Shown piece after piece: positions 1-8,119 of a stretch of DNA of 64,000 bases. The stretch covers positions 930,001 through 994,000 of the forward strand of contig JASGJS010000001.1 in assembly GCA_047601185.1 (NCBI GenBank), read 5' to 3'. Position numbers and translations under genes: made by a program. How positions within the stretch are numbered: the stretch's first letter is position 1; each line of letters starts with the position of its first letter. Below the pieces are notes generated by a model, which saw nothing but the letters and a program-made list of their open reading frames with translations, made no database searches and had not been told where the DNA came from. The stretch comes from JASGJS01 sp047601185. GTDB taxonomy: Bacteria > Pseudomonadota > Gammaproteobacteria > JAURND01.

Positions 1-145
1 CCAGCTGATATTCCAGCCCGTTTTTATTGCCCAGCCAATGAACTTCTGCGCCTTGTTGTTGTAGATATTGCGCCACCGCTAAAGCGGGAATAATATGTCC
101 GCCGGTGCCGCCGGCCATCAATAAAATGCGAGAAGTTTTAGTCAT
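1..145 (-). CDS. murG: MurG, N-terminal fragment (cut by window edge)
   Basis: The first 48 residues of UDP-N-acetylglucosamine--N-acetylmuramyl-(pentapeptide) pyrophosphoryl-undecaprenol N-acetylglucosamine transferase are visible; the rest lies beyond the left edge. This enzyme makes lipid II on the cytoplasmic face of the inner membrane. The glycine-rich loop GGTGGHI near residue 11, followed by PALAVA, is the family signature. Its ATG overlaps the end of ftsW by 8 bp, so the two are translationally coupled, as in the usual dcw cluster order murD-ftsW-murG. Confidence 0.93.
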   Translation of the reverse strand, partial: MTKTSRILLMAGGTGGHIIPALAVAQYLQQQGAEVHWLGNKNGLEYQL

Positions 146-1325
146 AAGCACGCTTCATATAAGCTGTTTTATCCACGCTGGGTAAATGGATATTTCGGAA
201 AGGCGATTCATAAGCTAACCGCAATAGCACACCAACCACCAAACAATTGATCCAGAGGCTGGTTCCGCCATAGCTCATTAAGGGTAATGTAAGGCCCTTC
301 GTGGGCAGGATGCCTAAATTAACGCCAATATTAATCATCGCCTGCAAGCCCAAGCATAAACTCAACCCACAACCTGCATAAGCGCTGAACAAATGTCCGT
401 TGCGATAGGCGCGATAACTTACCAAAAAAGCCCTTAAAACCAGCGTGGTGAATAATGCCACCACCATTAATTGGCCTAATAAACCTAATTCTTCGCCCAA
501 TACCGCAAATAGAAAGTCGGTATGCGCTTCAGGCAAATAAAATAATTTCTGGACGCTGTTGCCTAATCCAACGCCAAATACCCCGCCTCGTCCAAACGCA
601 ATCAACGATTGAGTGAGCTGGTAACCCGTGTCAAAAGGATTAGACCAAGGGTGTAAAAAAGTTGTCAGTCGCAATAATCGATAAGGCACTGAAATGGCCA
701 GCACGCCTAAAGAAGCAATCGCCATGACGACCAGCACGATAAATTGCCACAGCCGAGCGCCCGCAATAAATAACATGCCAAAACTGGTCGCCACAATCAC
801 TACAGTAGCGCCAAAATCCGGTTCTTGCAGTAATAATAAAGCAATTGCAGCGAGCAATAATAACGGTTTTAAAAAGCCTCGAATGCGGGTTTGAACTTCC
901 ACTTGGCGGCGCACCAAATAACTCGCCAGATAGATCACCACGCTAAATTTCACCAGCTCTGACACTTGTAGCGAAAAGGGGCCGATAATAATCCAGCGGA
1001 TACTGCCATTCACTTCATGACCAATGCCGGGAATTAATACCAGGATCAGTAGAAAAATACTGACTAATAATAAATAACCACTGATTTTTTGCCAGAGTAC
1101 CAGTGGTAGACGCGCGGTGACCATCACGATCGCCACGCCCAACACTAAATACAACGCTTGGCGAATGAGATAATAAAAAGGGTAATGAAATTCTCGATCT
1201 GAAATGACGATGGAGGAAGAGGCCACCATCAGTAAGCCTAATCCTAAAATGCCGAAAGCCGCAATGAGTAACCAAGGGTCTAAATGAACCGGTCGAGGTT
1301 GACGGGGCTTGGCAGGAGTGTTCAT
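138..1325 (-). CDS. ftsW: Peptidoglycan glycosyltransferase FtsW
   Basis: SEDS-family polymerase that joins lipid II into septal glycan together with FtsI at the division site. The 395-residue protein has about ten membrane segments. The periplasmic motif PEAHTD at residues 265-270 carries the Asp (D270) equivalent to the catalytic Asp of SEDS proteins; TGYQLTQS (about 233-240) and the C-terminal LPLMSYGG are also family signatures. It overlaps murD by 4 bp (ATGA) upstream and murG by 8 bp downstream, so it sits in the middle of a tightly coupled operon. Confidence 0.96.
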   Translation of the reverse strand: MNTPAKPRQPRPVHLDPWLLIAAFGILGLGLLMVASSSIVISDREFHYPFYYLIRQALYLVLGVAIVMVTARLPLVLWQKISGYLLLVSIFLLILVLIPGIGHEVNGSIRWIIIGPFSLQVSELVKFSVVIYLASYLVRRQVEVQTRIRGFLKPLLLLAAIALLLLQEPDFGATVVIVATSFGMLFIAGARLWQFIVLVVMAIASLGVLAISVPYRLLRLTTFLHPWSNPFDTGYQLTQSLIAFGRGGVFGVGLGNSVQKLFYLPEAHTDFLFAVLGEELGLLGQLMVVALFTTLVLRAFLVSYRAYRNGHLFSAYAGCGLSLCLGLQAMINIGVNLGILPTKGLTLPLMSYGGTSLWINCLVVGVLLRLAYESPFRNIHLPSVDKTAYMKRAYD

Positions 1326-2668
1326 GCTAAAGCCCTCACTAAATTCATAAACACTTCACCGCGATCCTCAAAATTTTTGAACATATCAAAACTGGCGCAA
1401 GCCGGTGCGAGTAACACAGCATCCCCCGTTTGCGCGGTGTGATGTGCTTGCTCCACAGCTTGTTGTAAAGAATCTGCTCGGATCATCGCTACGCACCCTT
1501 CGAAAGCAGCTTCCATCAGCGGCGCATCTTGACCAATCAAAATCAGTTGACGAACATATCGTGTTAAGGCGGATCGAAGTGGAGTAAAATCCGCATTTTT
1601 TCCCATCCCGCCCGCGATGACAATGAGCTTGCCGTTGATATCCGCGCCCAATCCTTCAATGGCGGCTTTCGCTGCGCCCACATTGGTGGCTTTAGAATCA
1701 TTATACCAACTGACGCCCTGATAGGTGGCAACCCATTGGCAGCGATGCGCTAAACCTTCAAAATTTTTCACCGTTTCTAACAGAGAGGAGAAGGGCATTC
1801 CAACCGCATGTCCTAACGCCAGCGCCGCTAACACATTAGCTTGTTGGTGCTTGCCTTTCAATTTAATGGCATTGGTTGCCAGCAGATTTTCGGTGCCATA
1901 CGCAAAATAATTTTCACCTTGAATCCATCGAATCCCGAAATGTCCTGGCGCAGGCTCATCCAACCCAAAGCTCACCGCATCAGTTAACTGCAAATCTTGA
2001 TAAGTATTAGGCTCATCTCGATTGACGATAGGGTTGGCGCAGTGTTGATAGATTCGTTGCTTAGCGGCCAGGTAAGCTTGCATAGTGGGATAACGATCCA
2101 TATGATCTTCGCTGAGATTTAACAGCACAGCCGCAGCGGGTTTTAAAGAATGGGTGGTCTCCAGCTGAAAACTGGATAATTCCAGGACAAAAAGTTGGGT
2201 GTGAGGTGACGCTAGTAAATCTAAAACTGGCGTGCCTAAATTACCGCCCACTTCCACTCGAATGCCTGCATCCTTAGCCATTTCACCCACCAGCGTTGTC
2301 ACCGTGCTTTTGCCATTGCTGCCGGTGATCGCGATCACAGGGGATTGCGCAGTTTGAGCAAATAATTCAATATCGCCAATGGTCGGAATGCCACGTGCGT
2401 GTGCAGCTTGCAGAACAGGTTCTTGCAGTGATACCCCCGGGCTCACAATCAAACGACCGGCTTGCAGACACAACTCTGCATCAAAGCGCCCCAATGAAAC
2501 GGGAATATTTGGAAAGGCTTGTTGTAATTCGGATAACCCCGGTGGCTCGCCGCGACTGTCTGTCACCGCCATCGGAAATTGGTGTTGCGCTAAAAAATGC
2601 ACGCAGGATAGGCCGGTTTTACCTAAGCCTACAATGACCTGTAAGGGAGGGGTAGTTGTTTTGGCCAT
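1322..2668 (-). CDS. murD: UDP-N-acetylmuramoylalanine--D-glutamate ligase MurD
   Basis: Cytoplasmic Mur ligase that adds D-glutamate to UDP-MurNAc-L-Ala using ATP. At 448 residues it has the usual family length. The N-terminal Rossmann-like part has VGLGKTGLS; the ATP loop GSNGKST lies at 116-122; the central domain has NLSEDHMDRY; the C-terminal domain has AGGMGKNADF. It is the first gene of the minus-strand group murD-ftsW-murG seen here. mraY, usually just upstream, is not next to it: the upstream DNA is a repeat pair (R1) followed by an oppositely oriented gene, so the dcw cluster is interrupted at this point. Confidence 0.97.
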   Translation of the reverse strand: MAKTTTPPLQVIVGLGKTGLSCVHFLAQHQFPMAVTDSRGEPPGLSELQQAFPNIPVSLGRFDAELCLQAGRLIVSPGVSLQEPVLQAAHARGIPTIGDIELFAQTAQSPVIAITGSNGKSTVTTLVGEMAKDAGIRVEVGGNLGTPVLDLLASPHTQLFVLELSSFQLETTHSLKPAAAVLLNLSEDHMDRYPTMQAYLAAKQRIYQHCANPIVNRDEPNTYQDLQLTDAVSFGLDEPAPGHFGIRWIQGENYFAYGTENLLATNAIKLKGKHQQANVLAALALGHAVGMPFSSLLETVKNFEGLAHRCQWVATYQGVSWYNDSKATNVGAAKAAIEGLGADINGKLIVIAGGMGKNADFTPLRSALTRYVRQLILIGQDAPLMEAAFEGCVAMIRADSLQQAVEQAHHTAQTGDAVLLAPACASFDMFKNFEDRGEVFMNLVRALA

Positions 2669-2772
2669 TTTAATATCCTGATCCAGTCTTCCTCTGCTTG
2701 GTAGTTGATCATCAAGCCTTTACTTTCAAAGGCAGTGAACTCAGAGGAAACACTTAAAAGTTCGGTGTGGTG

Positions 2773-2820
2773 CCTTCTCCCCTTTTTGTGTGGGAGAAGG
2801 TGCCGATAGGCGGATGAGGG
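2773..2820 (+). repeat. R1 palindromic repeat, copy a
   Basis: R1 unit: CCTTCTCCC and GGGAGAAGG form a hairpin, followed by GTGCC-GATAG-GCGGATGAGGG. The left flank (about 2745-2772, including AACACTTAAAAGTTCGG) is shared with copy g at 60.8 kb, so the element is longer than the hairpin. Confidence 0.85.
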
Positions 2821-2852
2821 GGCCATATAGGCTTTTGATTAAAAAGGCCTCA

Positions 2853-2911
2853 CCCCTCATCCGGCCTATTCGGCCACCTTCTCCCACAAGGGGAGAAGGA
2901 AACAGCTCGCC
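2853..2911 (-). repeat. R1 palindromic repeat, copy b (inverted relative to copy a)
   Basis: Same unit as at 2773-2820 in the opposite direction, with the extra flank AACAGCTCGCC that also accompanies the copies at 11.9, 23.2 and 36.1 kb. Copies a and b face each other across about 30 bp and could fold into one long cruciform between the divergent murD and phosphodiester-glycosidase genes. Confidence 0.85.
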
Positions 2912-2970
2912 ACTCTAAACTTCATAGCATCACCTTGTTGCAAAAAATGTCCTGCCAAGGGTCTTTCCTG

Positions 2971-2990
2971 TATACTGCGCAGTATATAAT
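2971..2990 (+). promoter_or_regulatory. Palindrome overlapping a -10-like box
   Basis: TATACTGC-GCAGTATA is a perfect 16-bp palindrome at 2971-2986. It overlaps TATAAT at 2985-2990, 20 bp before the start codon at 3010. An operator overlapping the promoter is a reasonable reading, but no good -35 box is visible. Confidence 0.4.
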
Positions 2991-3009
2991 AACTTTAGGA
3001 AGAAAGAAT

Positions 3010-3777
3010 ATGCAATTTTGGCGATTTTTAAAATGGATCGGCATTCTATTCTGTTTTTTTAATCTTTTAGGGGTATATGCATTGCCGACGACCTGGCGCG
3101 TCGTGCAACCTGGGTTAGAATACGCTCGCTTAACCGATTTTGCAGGGTTCCCTGGCGGTTATATTCATGCGTTTCGGATTGATTTATCCAAATTCACCTT
3201 CAATGTTGTTAACGTCCCCACTGATGAACAAGGCGGCCAAACCATCCCCACCTTAATGCAACGCGAAGGCGCTATCATCGCCACCAACGGCGGTTTTTTC
3301 TCACCCGATTTTAAACCCTTAGGCCTGCGAATTAATGCCGGCCAACAATCCAGCCATTTGCATCCTACCGCATGGTGGGGGGTATTTTATATTCAGCAGG
3401 ATCAAGCTAAAATTGTCGCGCGTAATCTTTATCATCCCGAAGGCATGCCTGAATTTGCGTTGCAAGCTGGACCCCGCTTATTAATTGATGGCAAAATTCC
3501 TCAACTCAAACCGGATATTGATGATAGAACCGCCATGGGCATCACCGCTGATGGCAAAGTCATCCTGCTCGCTACGGAAAATGTGTTGTTATCGACAGGA
3601 CAATTGGCGGAAATTATGCAGCGTTCTGCGCTAGAAGGAGGGTTAGATTGTGTCAATGCCATCAATTTAGATGGCGGTCATTCTACGCAGATTTATACCC
3701 GATTACCGAATTTGAATGTACAAGTATCCAGTTTTGCGCCCGTGGCGGATGTGGTGTTAGTTCGGTCTAAAAAGTGA
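3010..3777 (+). CDS. Phosphodiester glycosidase family protein (NAGPA/DUF2233-like), secreted
   Basis: Protein of 255 residues with an N-terminal hydrophobic segment (about 7-24) ending in VYALP, read as a signal peptide. The body resembles the NAGPA/DUF2233 fold: TNGGFFSPDFKPLGL, a WWGVFYI strand, and INLDGGHSTQIY near the C terminus, where the Asp and His are typical of this family. The substrate is unknown; members cleave phosphodiester-linked sugars. An upstream in-frame ATG at 2935 exists, but the start at 3010 is preceded by AGGAAG and leaves a proper signal peptide. It lies 7 bp before ubiE and may be cotranscribed with the ubi genes. Confidence 0.75.
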   Translation: MQFWRFLKWIGILFCFFNLLGVYALPTTWRVVQPGLEYARLTDFAGFPGGYIHAFRIDLSKFTFNVVNVPTDEQGGQTIPTLMQREGAIIATNGGFFSPDFKPLGLRINAGQQSSHLHPTAWWGVFYIQQDQAKIVARNLYHPEGMPEFALQAGPRLLIDGKIPQLKPDIDDRTAMGITADGKVILLATENVLLSTGQLAEIMQRSALEGGLDCVNAINLDGGHSTQIYTRLPNLNVQVSSFAPVADVVLVRSKK

Positions 3778-3784
3778 GAAATGC

Positions 3785-4546
3785 ATGTCAAACGATAACC
3801 CATTCGATAAAGTAACAGACTTTGGTTTCCAACAAGTCTCGCTCAGCGAAAAAACCGAAAAAGTGACCGCGGTTTTTCATTCAGTTGCCGAAAAATACGA
3901 CTTAATGAATGATTTGATGTCACTGGGCGTACATCGTTTATGGAAACGGTATGTGGTGGGTTTAGCGCAAGTGCGAACAGGTCAAATGATTTTAGATTTA
4001 GCGGGCGGAACGGGCGATCTCACCAAAAGAATGGCGCCCAACGTCGGCCCAACCGGCAAAGTCATTTTGTGCGATATTAATGCTGCCATGTTAGAACGTG
4101 GCCGAGATCGATTAATCGATGCGGGGATTGTAAACGCTGTCGACTACGTGCAAGCCAATGCCGAAGCGTTACCTTTCCCCGACAATTATTTCGACACCAT
4201 CACCATCGCCTTCGGTCTGCGTAATGTCACCCGCAAACAGCAAGCGCTAGAAGAAATGTGCAGAGTTTTGAAACCGGGCGGCAAATTATTAATTTTAGAA
4301 TTCTCCCATTTAAAAAATCCCTTATTCAGCGCCGCCTATGATGCCTACTCCTTCAATATCCTGCCCCAAATCGGCCAATGGGTGGCAGGCGATGCAGACA
4401 GTTATCGTTATTTAGCAGAATCCATTCGCCGTCATCCTAACCAAGAAACCTTAAAACAATTTATGGAAGCCGCCGGATTTTTTCAATGTGACTATCAAAA
4501 TTTAAGTGGTGGCATTGTCGCACTCCATCGAGGCTATAAAATATGA
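3785..4546 (+). CDS. ubiE: Ubiquinone/menaquinone C-methyltransferase UbiE
   Basis: S-adenosylmethionine-dependent C-methyltransferase of ubiquinone biosynthesis. The 253 residues match the usual length. The SAM-binding motif LDLAGGTGDL lies near residue 75, followed by the acidic loop CDINAAML; FGLRNVT and EFSH are characteristic of UbiE. It is followed by ubiJ with a 4-bp overlap and then ubiB, the conserved ubiE-ubiJ-ubiB operon of gammaproteobacteria. Confidence 0.97.
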   Translation: MSNDNPFDKVTDFGFQQVSLSEKTEKVTAVFHSVAEKYDLMNDLMSLGVHRLWKRYVVGLAQVRTGQMILDLAGGTGDLTKRMAPNVGPTGKVILCDINAAMLERGRDRLIDAGIVNAVDYVQANAEALPFPDNYFDTITIAFGLRNVTRKQQALEEMCRVLKPGGKLLILEFSHLKNPLFSAAYDAYSFNILPQIGQWVAGDADSYRYLAESIRRHPNQETLKQFMEAAGFFQCDYQNLSGGIVALHRGYKI

Positions 4547-5157
4547 AACGCCTCTTGCTCACGGGTTTAAATCAAGCCTTGCAGCGATACTTACAGCTCG
4601 ATCCCGAAATCCTCACCCGCATCGCGCCGTTATCTGGTAAGGTCATTCAAGTGGAAATGACTCAACCGACATTGACGTGCTATTTAATGCCGCATGCGCA
4701 AGGAATCACCTTAAGCGATCAACCCAGCGGCGAAATTGATGCGAGCATTCAAGGTTCAGCGTGGCAATTATTTCGGGCGAATACTGCCGATGCTGCCAAT
4801 AGAGCCCACGCAACGCGAAATTTAAACCTAACGGGTGATATTTTATTAGCACAACAACTCAGCCAAATCTTACAAGCCGTGCAGATCGATTGGGAAGAAA
4901 CTCTCTCCAAAGGCGTAGGCGACACGCTCGCTCACCAAATGGGTCAAACCGCGCGCCGTATGAAAAGTTGGTTGCAAACCACTGCCCACAATCTACGGCA
5001 AAACACCCGCGATTATATCCACTATGAAGCACAGGTTTTACCCACCGGTGCTGAACTCGAGACGTTCTACCAAGAAATTTATCAGCTACAACAAGATGTC
5101 GATCGAATCGAAGCGACACTCGCATGCTCAGCAGGAGAAAACCGTGAAAACCCCTAA
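4543..5157 (+). CDS. ubiJ: Ubiquinone biosynthesis accessory factor UbiJ (SCP2 domain)
   Basis: Non-catalytic lipid-binding protein of 204 residues that holds ubiquinone intermediates for the Ubi enzyme complex. The N-terminal half is an SCP2-like domain (LTCYLMPHAQGITLS, then GSAWQLF); the C-terminal half is helical (LPTGAELETFYQEIYQLQQDVDR), as in UbiJ. Sequence conservation is naturally low in this family, so position between ubiE (4-bp overlap) and ubiB (14-bp overlap) is the stronger evidence. Confidence 0.88.
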   Translation: MKRLLLTGLNQALQRYLQLDPEILTRIAPLSGKVIQVEMTQPTLTCYLMPHAQGITLSDQPSGEIDASIQGSAWQLFRANTADAANRAHATRNLNLTGDILLAQQLSQILQAVQIDWEETLSKGVGDTLAHQMGQTARRMKSWLQTTAHNLRQNTRDYIHYEAQVLPTGAELETFYQEIYQLQQDVDRIEATLACSAGENRENP

Positions 5158-6781
5158 ACAACTGCTACGGTTATTCTACATCAATTACGTGATTTATCGA
5201 CGCGGCCTCGATCAACTGGTCTGGACTTCGCCGCGCTGGCAAATGTTACGGCTGTTCAGTTATCTCAACCCATGGAATTGGTGGCGCCGTGAAGTGGCGC
5301 GGGGCTTAAGCATTCGATTAGCCCTCGAAGATTTAGGCCCAATTTTTATCAAGTTCGGACAAATTTTATCCACCCGTCCTGATCTCATCCCCGAAGATAT
5401 TTTAGTCGAACTCCAAAAATTGCAAGATCAAGTCCCACCGTTCCCTTCGAGTGAAGCGGTACAGATGTTAGAAAAAAATTATGGGCGTCCCTTATCACAA
5501 GTCTTTGCAGAATTCGATCAACAGCCGCTCGCTTCAGCCTCCATTGCACAAGTCCATGCAGCCACATTGGTCAATGGGAAAAAAGTTGTTGTTAAAATTC
5601 AGCGCCCCCATATCGCCAAAATCATTCAACGCGATGTCGGTTTGTTATACACCATTGCCCACTTAGCCGAAAAATTCTGGTCACGCGGCAAACATTTACG
5701 CGCTGTAGAATTGGTCAAAGAATTAGACCTCACCTTGCGCGATGAATTAGACTTCATGTTCGAAGCCGCCAACGCTTCACAACTGCGTCGCAACTTTTCG
5801 CACTCCCCCATTTTATATATTCCTGAAATACAGTGGGATTATTGCTCCTCCACCGTATTAGTGATGGAGCGAATCAAGGGTATTCCTGTTTCAGATAAAA
5901 TAGCATTACAAGCCGCTCACGTTGACTTAAAACGTTTAGCTGAGCGCGGTGTCGAAATTTTTTTCACCCAAGTCTTTCGCGATGGATTTTTTCATGCCGA
6001 CATGCACCCCGGCAATATTTTTGTGTCGCCAGATGAGCCGCAAAATCCCCATTATATCGCCGTCGATTTTGGCATTGTCGGCACCCTCAGTCCCAAAGAT
6101 CGTCATTACCTAGAAGAAAATATTTTAGCGTTCTTTCGACGCAATTATCGACGGGTCGCACTGTTGCATATTGAATCCGGTTGGGTGCCCCCCGACACCC
6201 GTGTCGAATTATTTGAATCCGCTATTCGCACCGTCTGCGAACCTGTTTTCGAAAGGCCGTTACAAGATATTTCGTTTGCGCAATTACTGTCACGATTGTT
6301 TCAAGTGGCCAGCCGCTTTAAAATGGAAGTGCAACCCCAACTGTTTTTATTGCAAAAAACCTTATTCAATATAGAAGGCTTAGGGCGAAAGTTGTATCCA
6401 CAACTCGATTTATGGGCCACCGCTAAACCTTTGTTAGAGCGGAATATTCGACAACGCTATAAACTCAAAGCCACTCTAAAACAAGCGCATGAAAAAGCGC
6501 CTTATGTGCTGAAGGATTTAGCGATGCTGCCGGGATTATGGGCGGATTCATTGCAACAACAAAAACAGCAAAACTTGCAAGCAGTGTGGCAGCAAAAAAA
6601 TCTGCCGAATAGAAAAATGCATTCTACAGGATTTTTAAGGGGATTGGGGTTGGGGTGTTTGGTGCTCGCTGCGGTAAGTTATTTTATTTTACCCAGCGTA
6701 ACGCCTTTATGGTATGGTATTACCGTAGGGGTAGGGGCTCTAAGTATGCTATTGGCAACCCGAGGTTATTCGGACACTTAA
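5144..6781 (+). CDS. ubiB: Ubiquinone biosynthesis regulatory protein kinase-like UbiB
   Basis: Atypical kinase/ATPase of the ABC1/ADCK family needed for ubiquinone synthesis. From the GTG at 5144 it has 545 residues, the usual length. The KFGQ motif lies near residue 70, the alanine-rich nucleotide loop ASASIAQVHAA follows, then HADMHPGNIF and DFG; two membrane helices sit at the C terminus. AGGAG at 5133-5137 supports the GTG start; an upstream ATG at 5024 would add 40 residues read in another frame of ubiJ and is less likely. Confidence 0.95.
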   Translation: MKTPKQLLRLFYINYVIYRRGLDQLVWTSPRWQMLRLFSYLNPWNWWRREVARGLSIRLALEDLGPIFIKFGQILSTRPDLIPEDILVELQKLQDQVPPFPSSEAVQMLEKNYGRPLSQVFAEFDQQPLASASIAQVHAATLVNGKKVVVKIQRPHIAKIIQRDVGLLYTIAHLAEKFWSRGKHLRAVELVKELDLTLRDELDFMFEAANASQLRRNFSHSPILYIPEIQWDYCSSTVLVMERIKGIPVSDKIALQAAHVDLKRLAERGVEIFFTQVFRDGFFHADMHPGNIFVSPDEPQNPHYIAVDFGIVGTLSPKDRHYLEENILAFFRRNYRRVALLHIESGWVPPDTRVELFESAIRTVCEPVFERPLQDISFAQLLSRLFQVASRFKMEVQPQLFLLQKTLFNIEGLGRKLYPQLDLWATAKPLLERNIRQRYKLKATLKQAHEKAPYVLKDLAMLPGLWADSLQQQKQQNLQAVWQQKNLPNRKMHSTGFLRGLGLGCLVLAAVSYFILPSVTPLWYGITVGVGALSMLLATRGYSDT

Positions 6782-6850
6782 GTATTGAGTGGCATCAGCA
6801 GAGGCTCCCAAGTATCCATAGTACTTAAGTATAAAGAAGCACCCAAGTAA

Positions 6851-6966
6851 GGCTGCAGGTGTCGGGGAGAAGTATTTAAGACTCTCTTTTTCATGGACGA
6901 AAAAGAGAAGCCTACAGGGACGTATTCACGGCGTGTCTTAAATACTTCTCCCCGACACCTGCAGCC
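6851..6966. repeat. R3 hairpin element, copy 1 (constant core, variable self-complementary arms)
   Basis: The left arm (6851-6882) and right arm (6935-6966) are perfect reverse complements over 32 bp. The core between them contains an inner hairpin (CTCTTTTTC / GAAAAAGAG) followed by GCCTACAGGGACGTATT and ACGGCGT. The second copy, at 56107-56220, has the same core and the same arm ends (GGCTGC at the base, TTAAGAC inside), but about 18 bp within each arm differ and still pair. It lies between ubiB and pfkA in a 350-bp gap with no other feature except the R1 copy at 7022. Confidence 0.85.
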
Positions 6967-7021
6967 GGATGTGTGGCACCGACCAATGCTTATGAGTGGC
7001 AATAAGTAAAAGACTTATTCC

Positions 7022-7069
7022 CCCCTCATCCGCCTATCGGCACCTTCTCCCACAAAAAAGGGGAGAAGG
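7022..7069 (-). repeat. R1 palindromic repeat, copy c
   Basis: Minus-direction R1 unit (CCCTCATCCGCC ... CCTTCTCCC ... GGGGAGAAGG) about 60 bp before the pfkA start. Confidence 0.85.
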
Positions 7070-7131
7070 GAACCACCTCAAAGTTTTGCGGGGTTTCGGT
7101 CTCGGTGCTTGAATAAAAAAAGAGGAGTGTT

Positions 7132-8115
7132 ATGACAAATACGCTAAAAAAAATGTTAATCCTAACCTCAGGTGGAGACGCGCCGGGGATGAATGCCGCC
7201 ATTCGCGCCGCGCTGCGCACCGCATTATCGCACGGGATTGAAGTGTATGGCTGTGAAGGCGGCTATCGCGGCTTAATCGAAAAAAATGCCTTTCCTTTCG
7301 CCTCGCGTGATGTCGCAAATTCCATTCAACGCGGCGGCACCATTTTAAAAACCGATCGCTGCGAAGAATTTCTCAAAAAAGAAGTCCGCGATGAATGCCG
7401 AGCCTATTTAAAATCATTAGGGATTGACGCACTCGCCGTATTAGGCGGCGACGGCAGCTTTCGAGGCGCCTATACCCTAGAAAAAGAAGGTGGTCCTCGA
7501 ACTGTCGGTATTCCTTGCACCATCGACAATGATATTGTCGGCACCGATTATACTTTAGGATTCGACACCGCCTGCAACACCGCCCTCCAAGCCATCGATA
7601 AAATTCGCGACACCGCCTTCAGCCTCAACCGCCATTTTTTAGTCGAAGTGATGGGAAGAGCCGCCGGTTTTCTCGCCGTCGATGTCGGCATTGCCGGTGG
7701 CGCTGAATTCATTTTGATTCCCGAAGTCCCCATCACCGAAGCAGAATTGGTGCGATACATCCAAAATCGCCGTCGCAAAAAACTCGCCTCGATTATCGTT
7801 GTGGCAGAAGCCGGCTATCCCGGTCGTAGCATGCGCATGGCAGAAAACATCAAAGCCATCAGTGGCCTCTCCTACAAAGTGTGTATTTTAGGCCATATTC
7901 AACGCGGCGGCGCCCCCACCGTCAAAGATCGCAAAATCGCCTCCCTCATGGGCTATTTAGCGGTTGAATCCTTACTCAAAGGCGAAACCCAACAAATGAT
8001 CGCCTGCCATGAAGATCGCTTAATTGCCGCACCCTTTCCAGATCCCTCACAAGGCGCACGGCATTTTACCCATGAAGAATTATTAAAGATTAATCAGATT
8101 ATTTGCGGAATATAA
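7132..8115 (+). CDS. pfkA: ATP-dependent 6-phosphofructokinase
   Basis: Glycolytic enzyme converting fructose 6-phosphate to fructose 1,6-bisphosphate. The 327 residues match bacterial PfkA. Nucleotide loops TSGGDAPGMN (12-21) and GGDGS (105-109) and the catalytic TIDND (130-134, base D132) are present, as are MGR and the late HIQRGG. The Gly after GGD favours ATP over pyrophosphate as donor. A strong GAGGAG precedes the ATG. prfC starts 4 bp after the stop, so the two are probably cotranscribed. Confidence 0.95.
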   Translation: MTNTLKKMLILTSGGDAPGMNAAIRAALRTALSHGIEVYGCEGGYRGLIEKNAFPFASRDVANSIQRGGTILKTDRCEEFLKKEVRDECRAYLKSLGIDALAVLGGDGSFRGAYTLEKEGGPRTVGIPCTIDNDIVGTDYTLGFDTACNTALQAIDKIRDTAFSLNRHFLVEVMGRAAGFLAVDVGIAGGAEFILIPEVPITEAELVRYIQNRRRKKLASIIVVAEAGYPGRSMRMAENIKAISGLSYKVCILGHIQRGGAPTVKDRKIASLMGYLAVESLLKGETQQMIACHEDRLIAAPFPDPSQGARHFTHEELLKINQIICGI

Positions 8116-8119
8116 AGTC

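Noticed and set aside
2629..2826. 65-residue frame upstream of murD
   Set aside because: Mostly R1 repeat sequence; no ribosome site.
5024..5143. Longer N terminus for ubiB
   Set aside because: It would be read inside ubiJ in another frame; the GTG at 5144 has AGGAG and gives the usual UbiB length.
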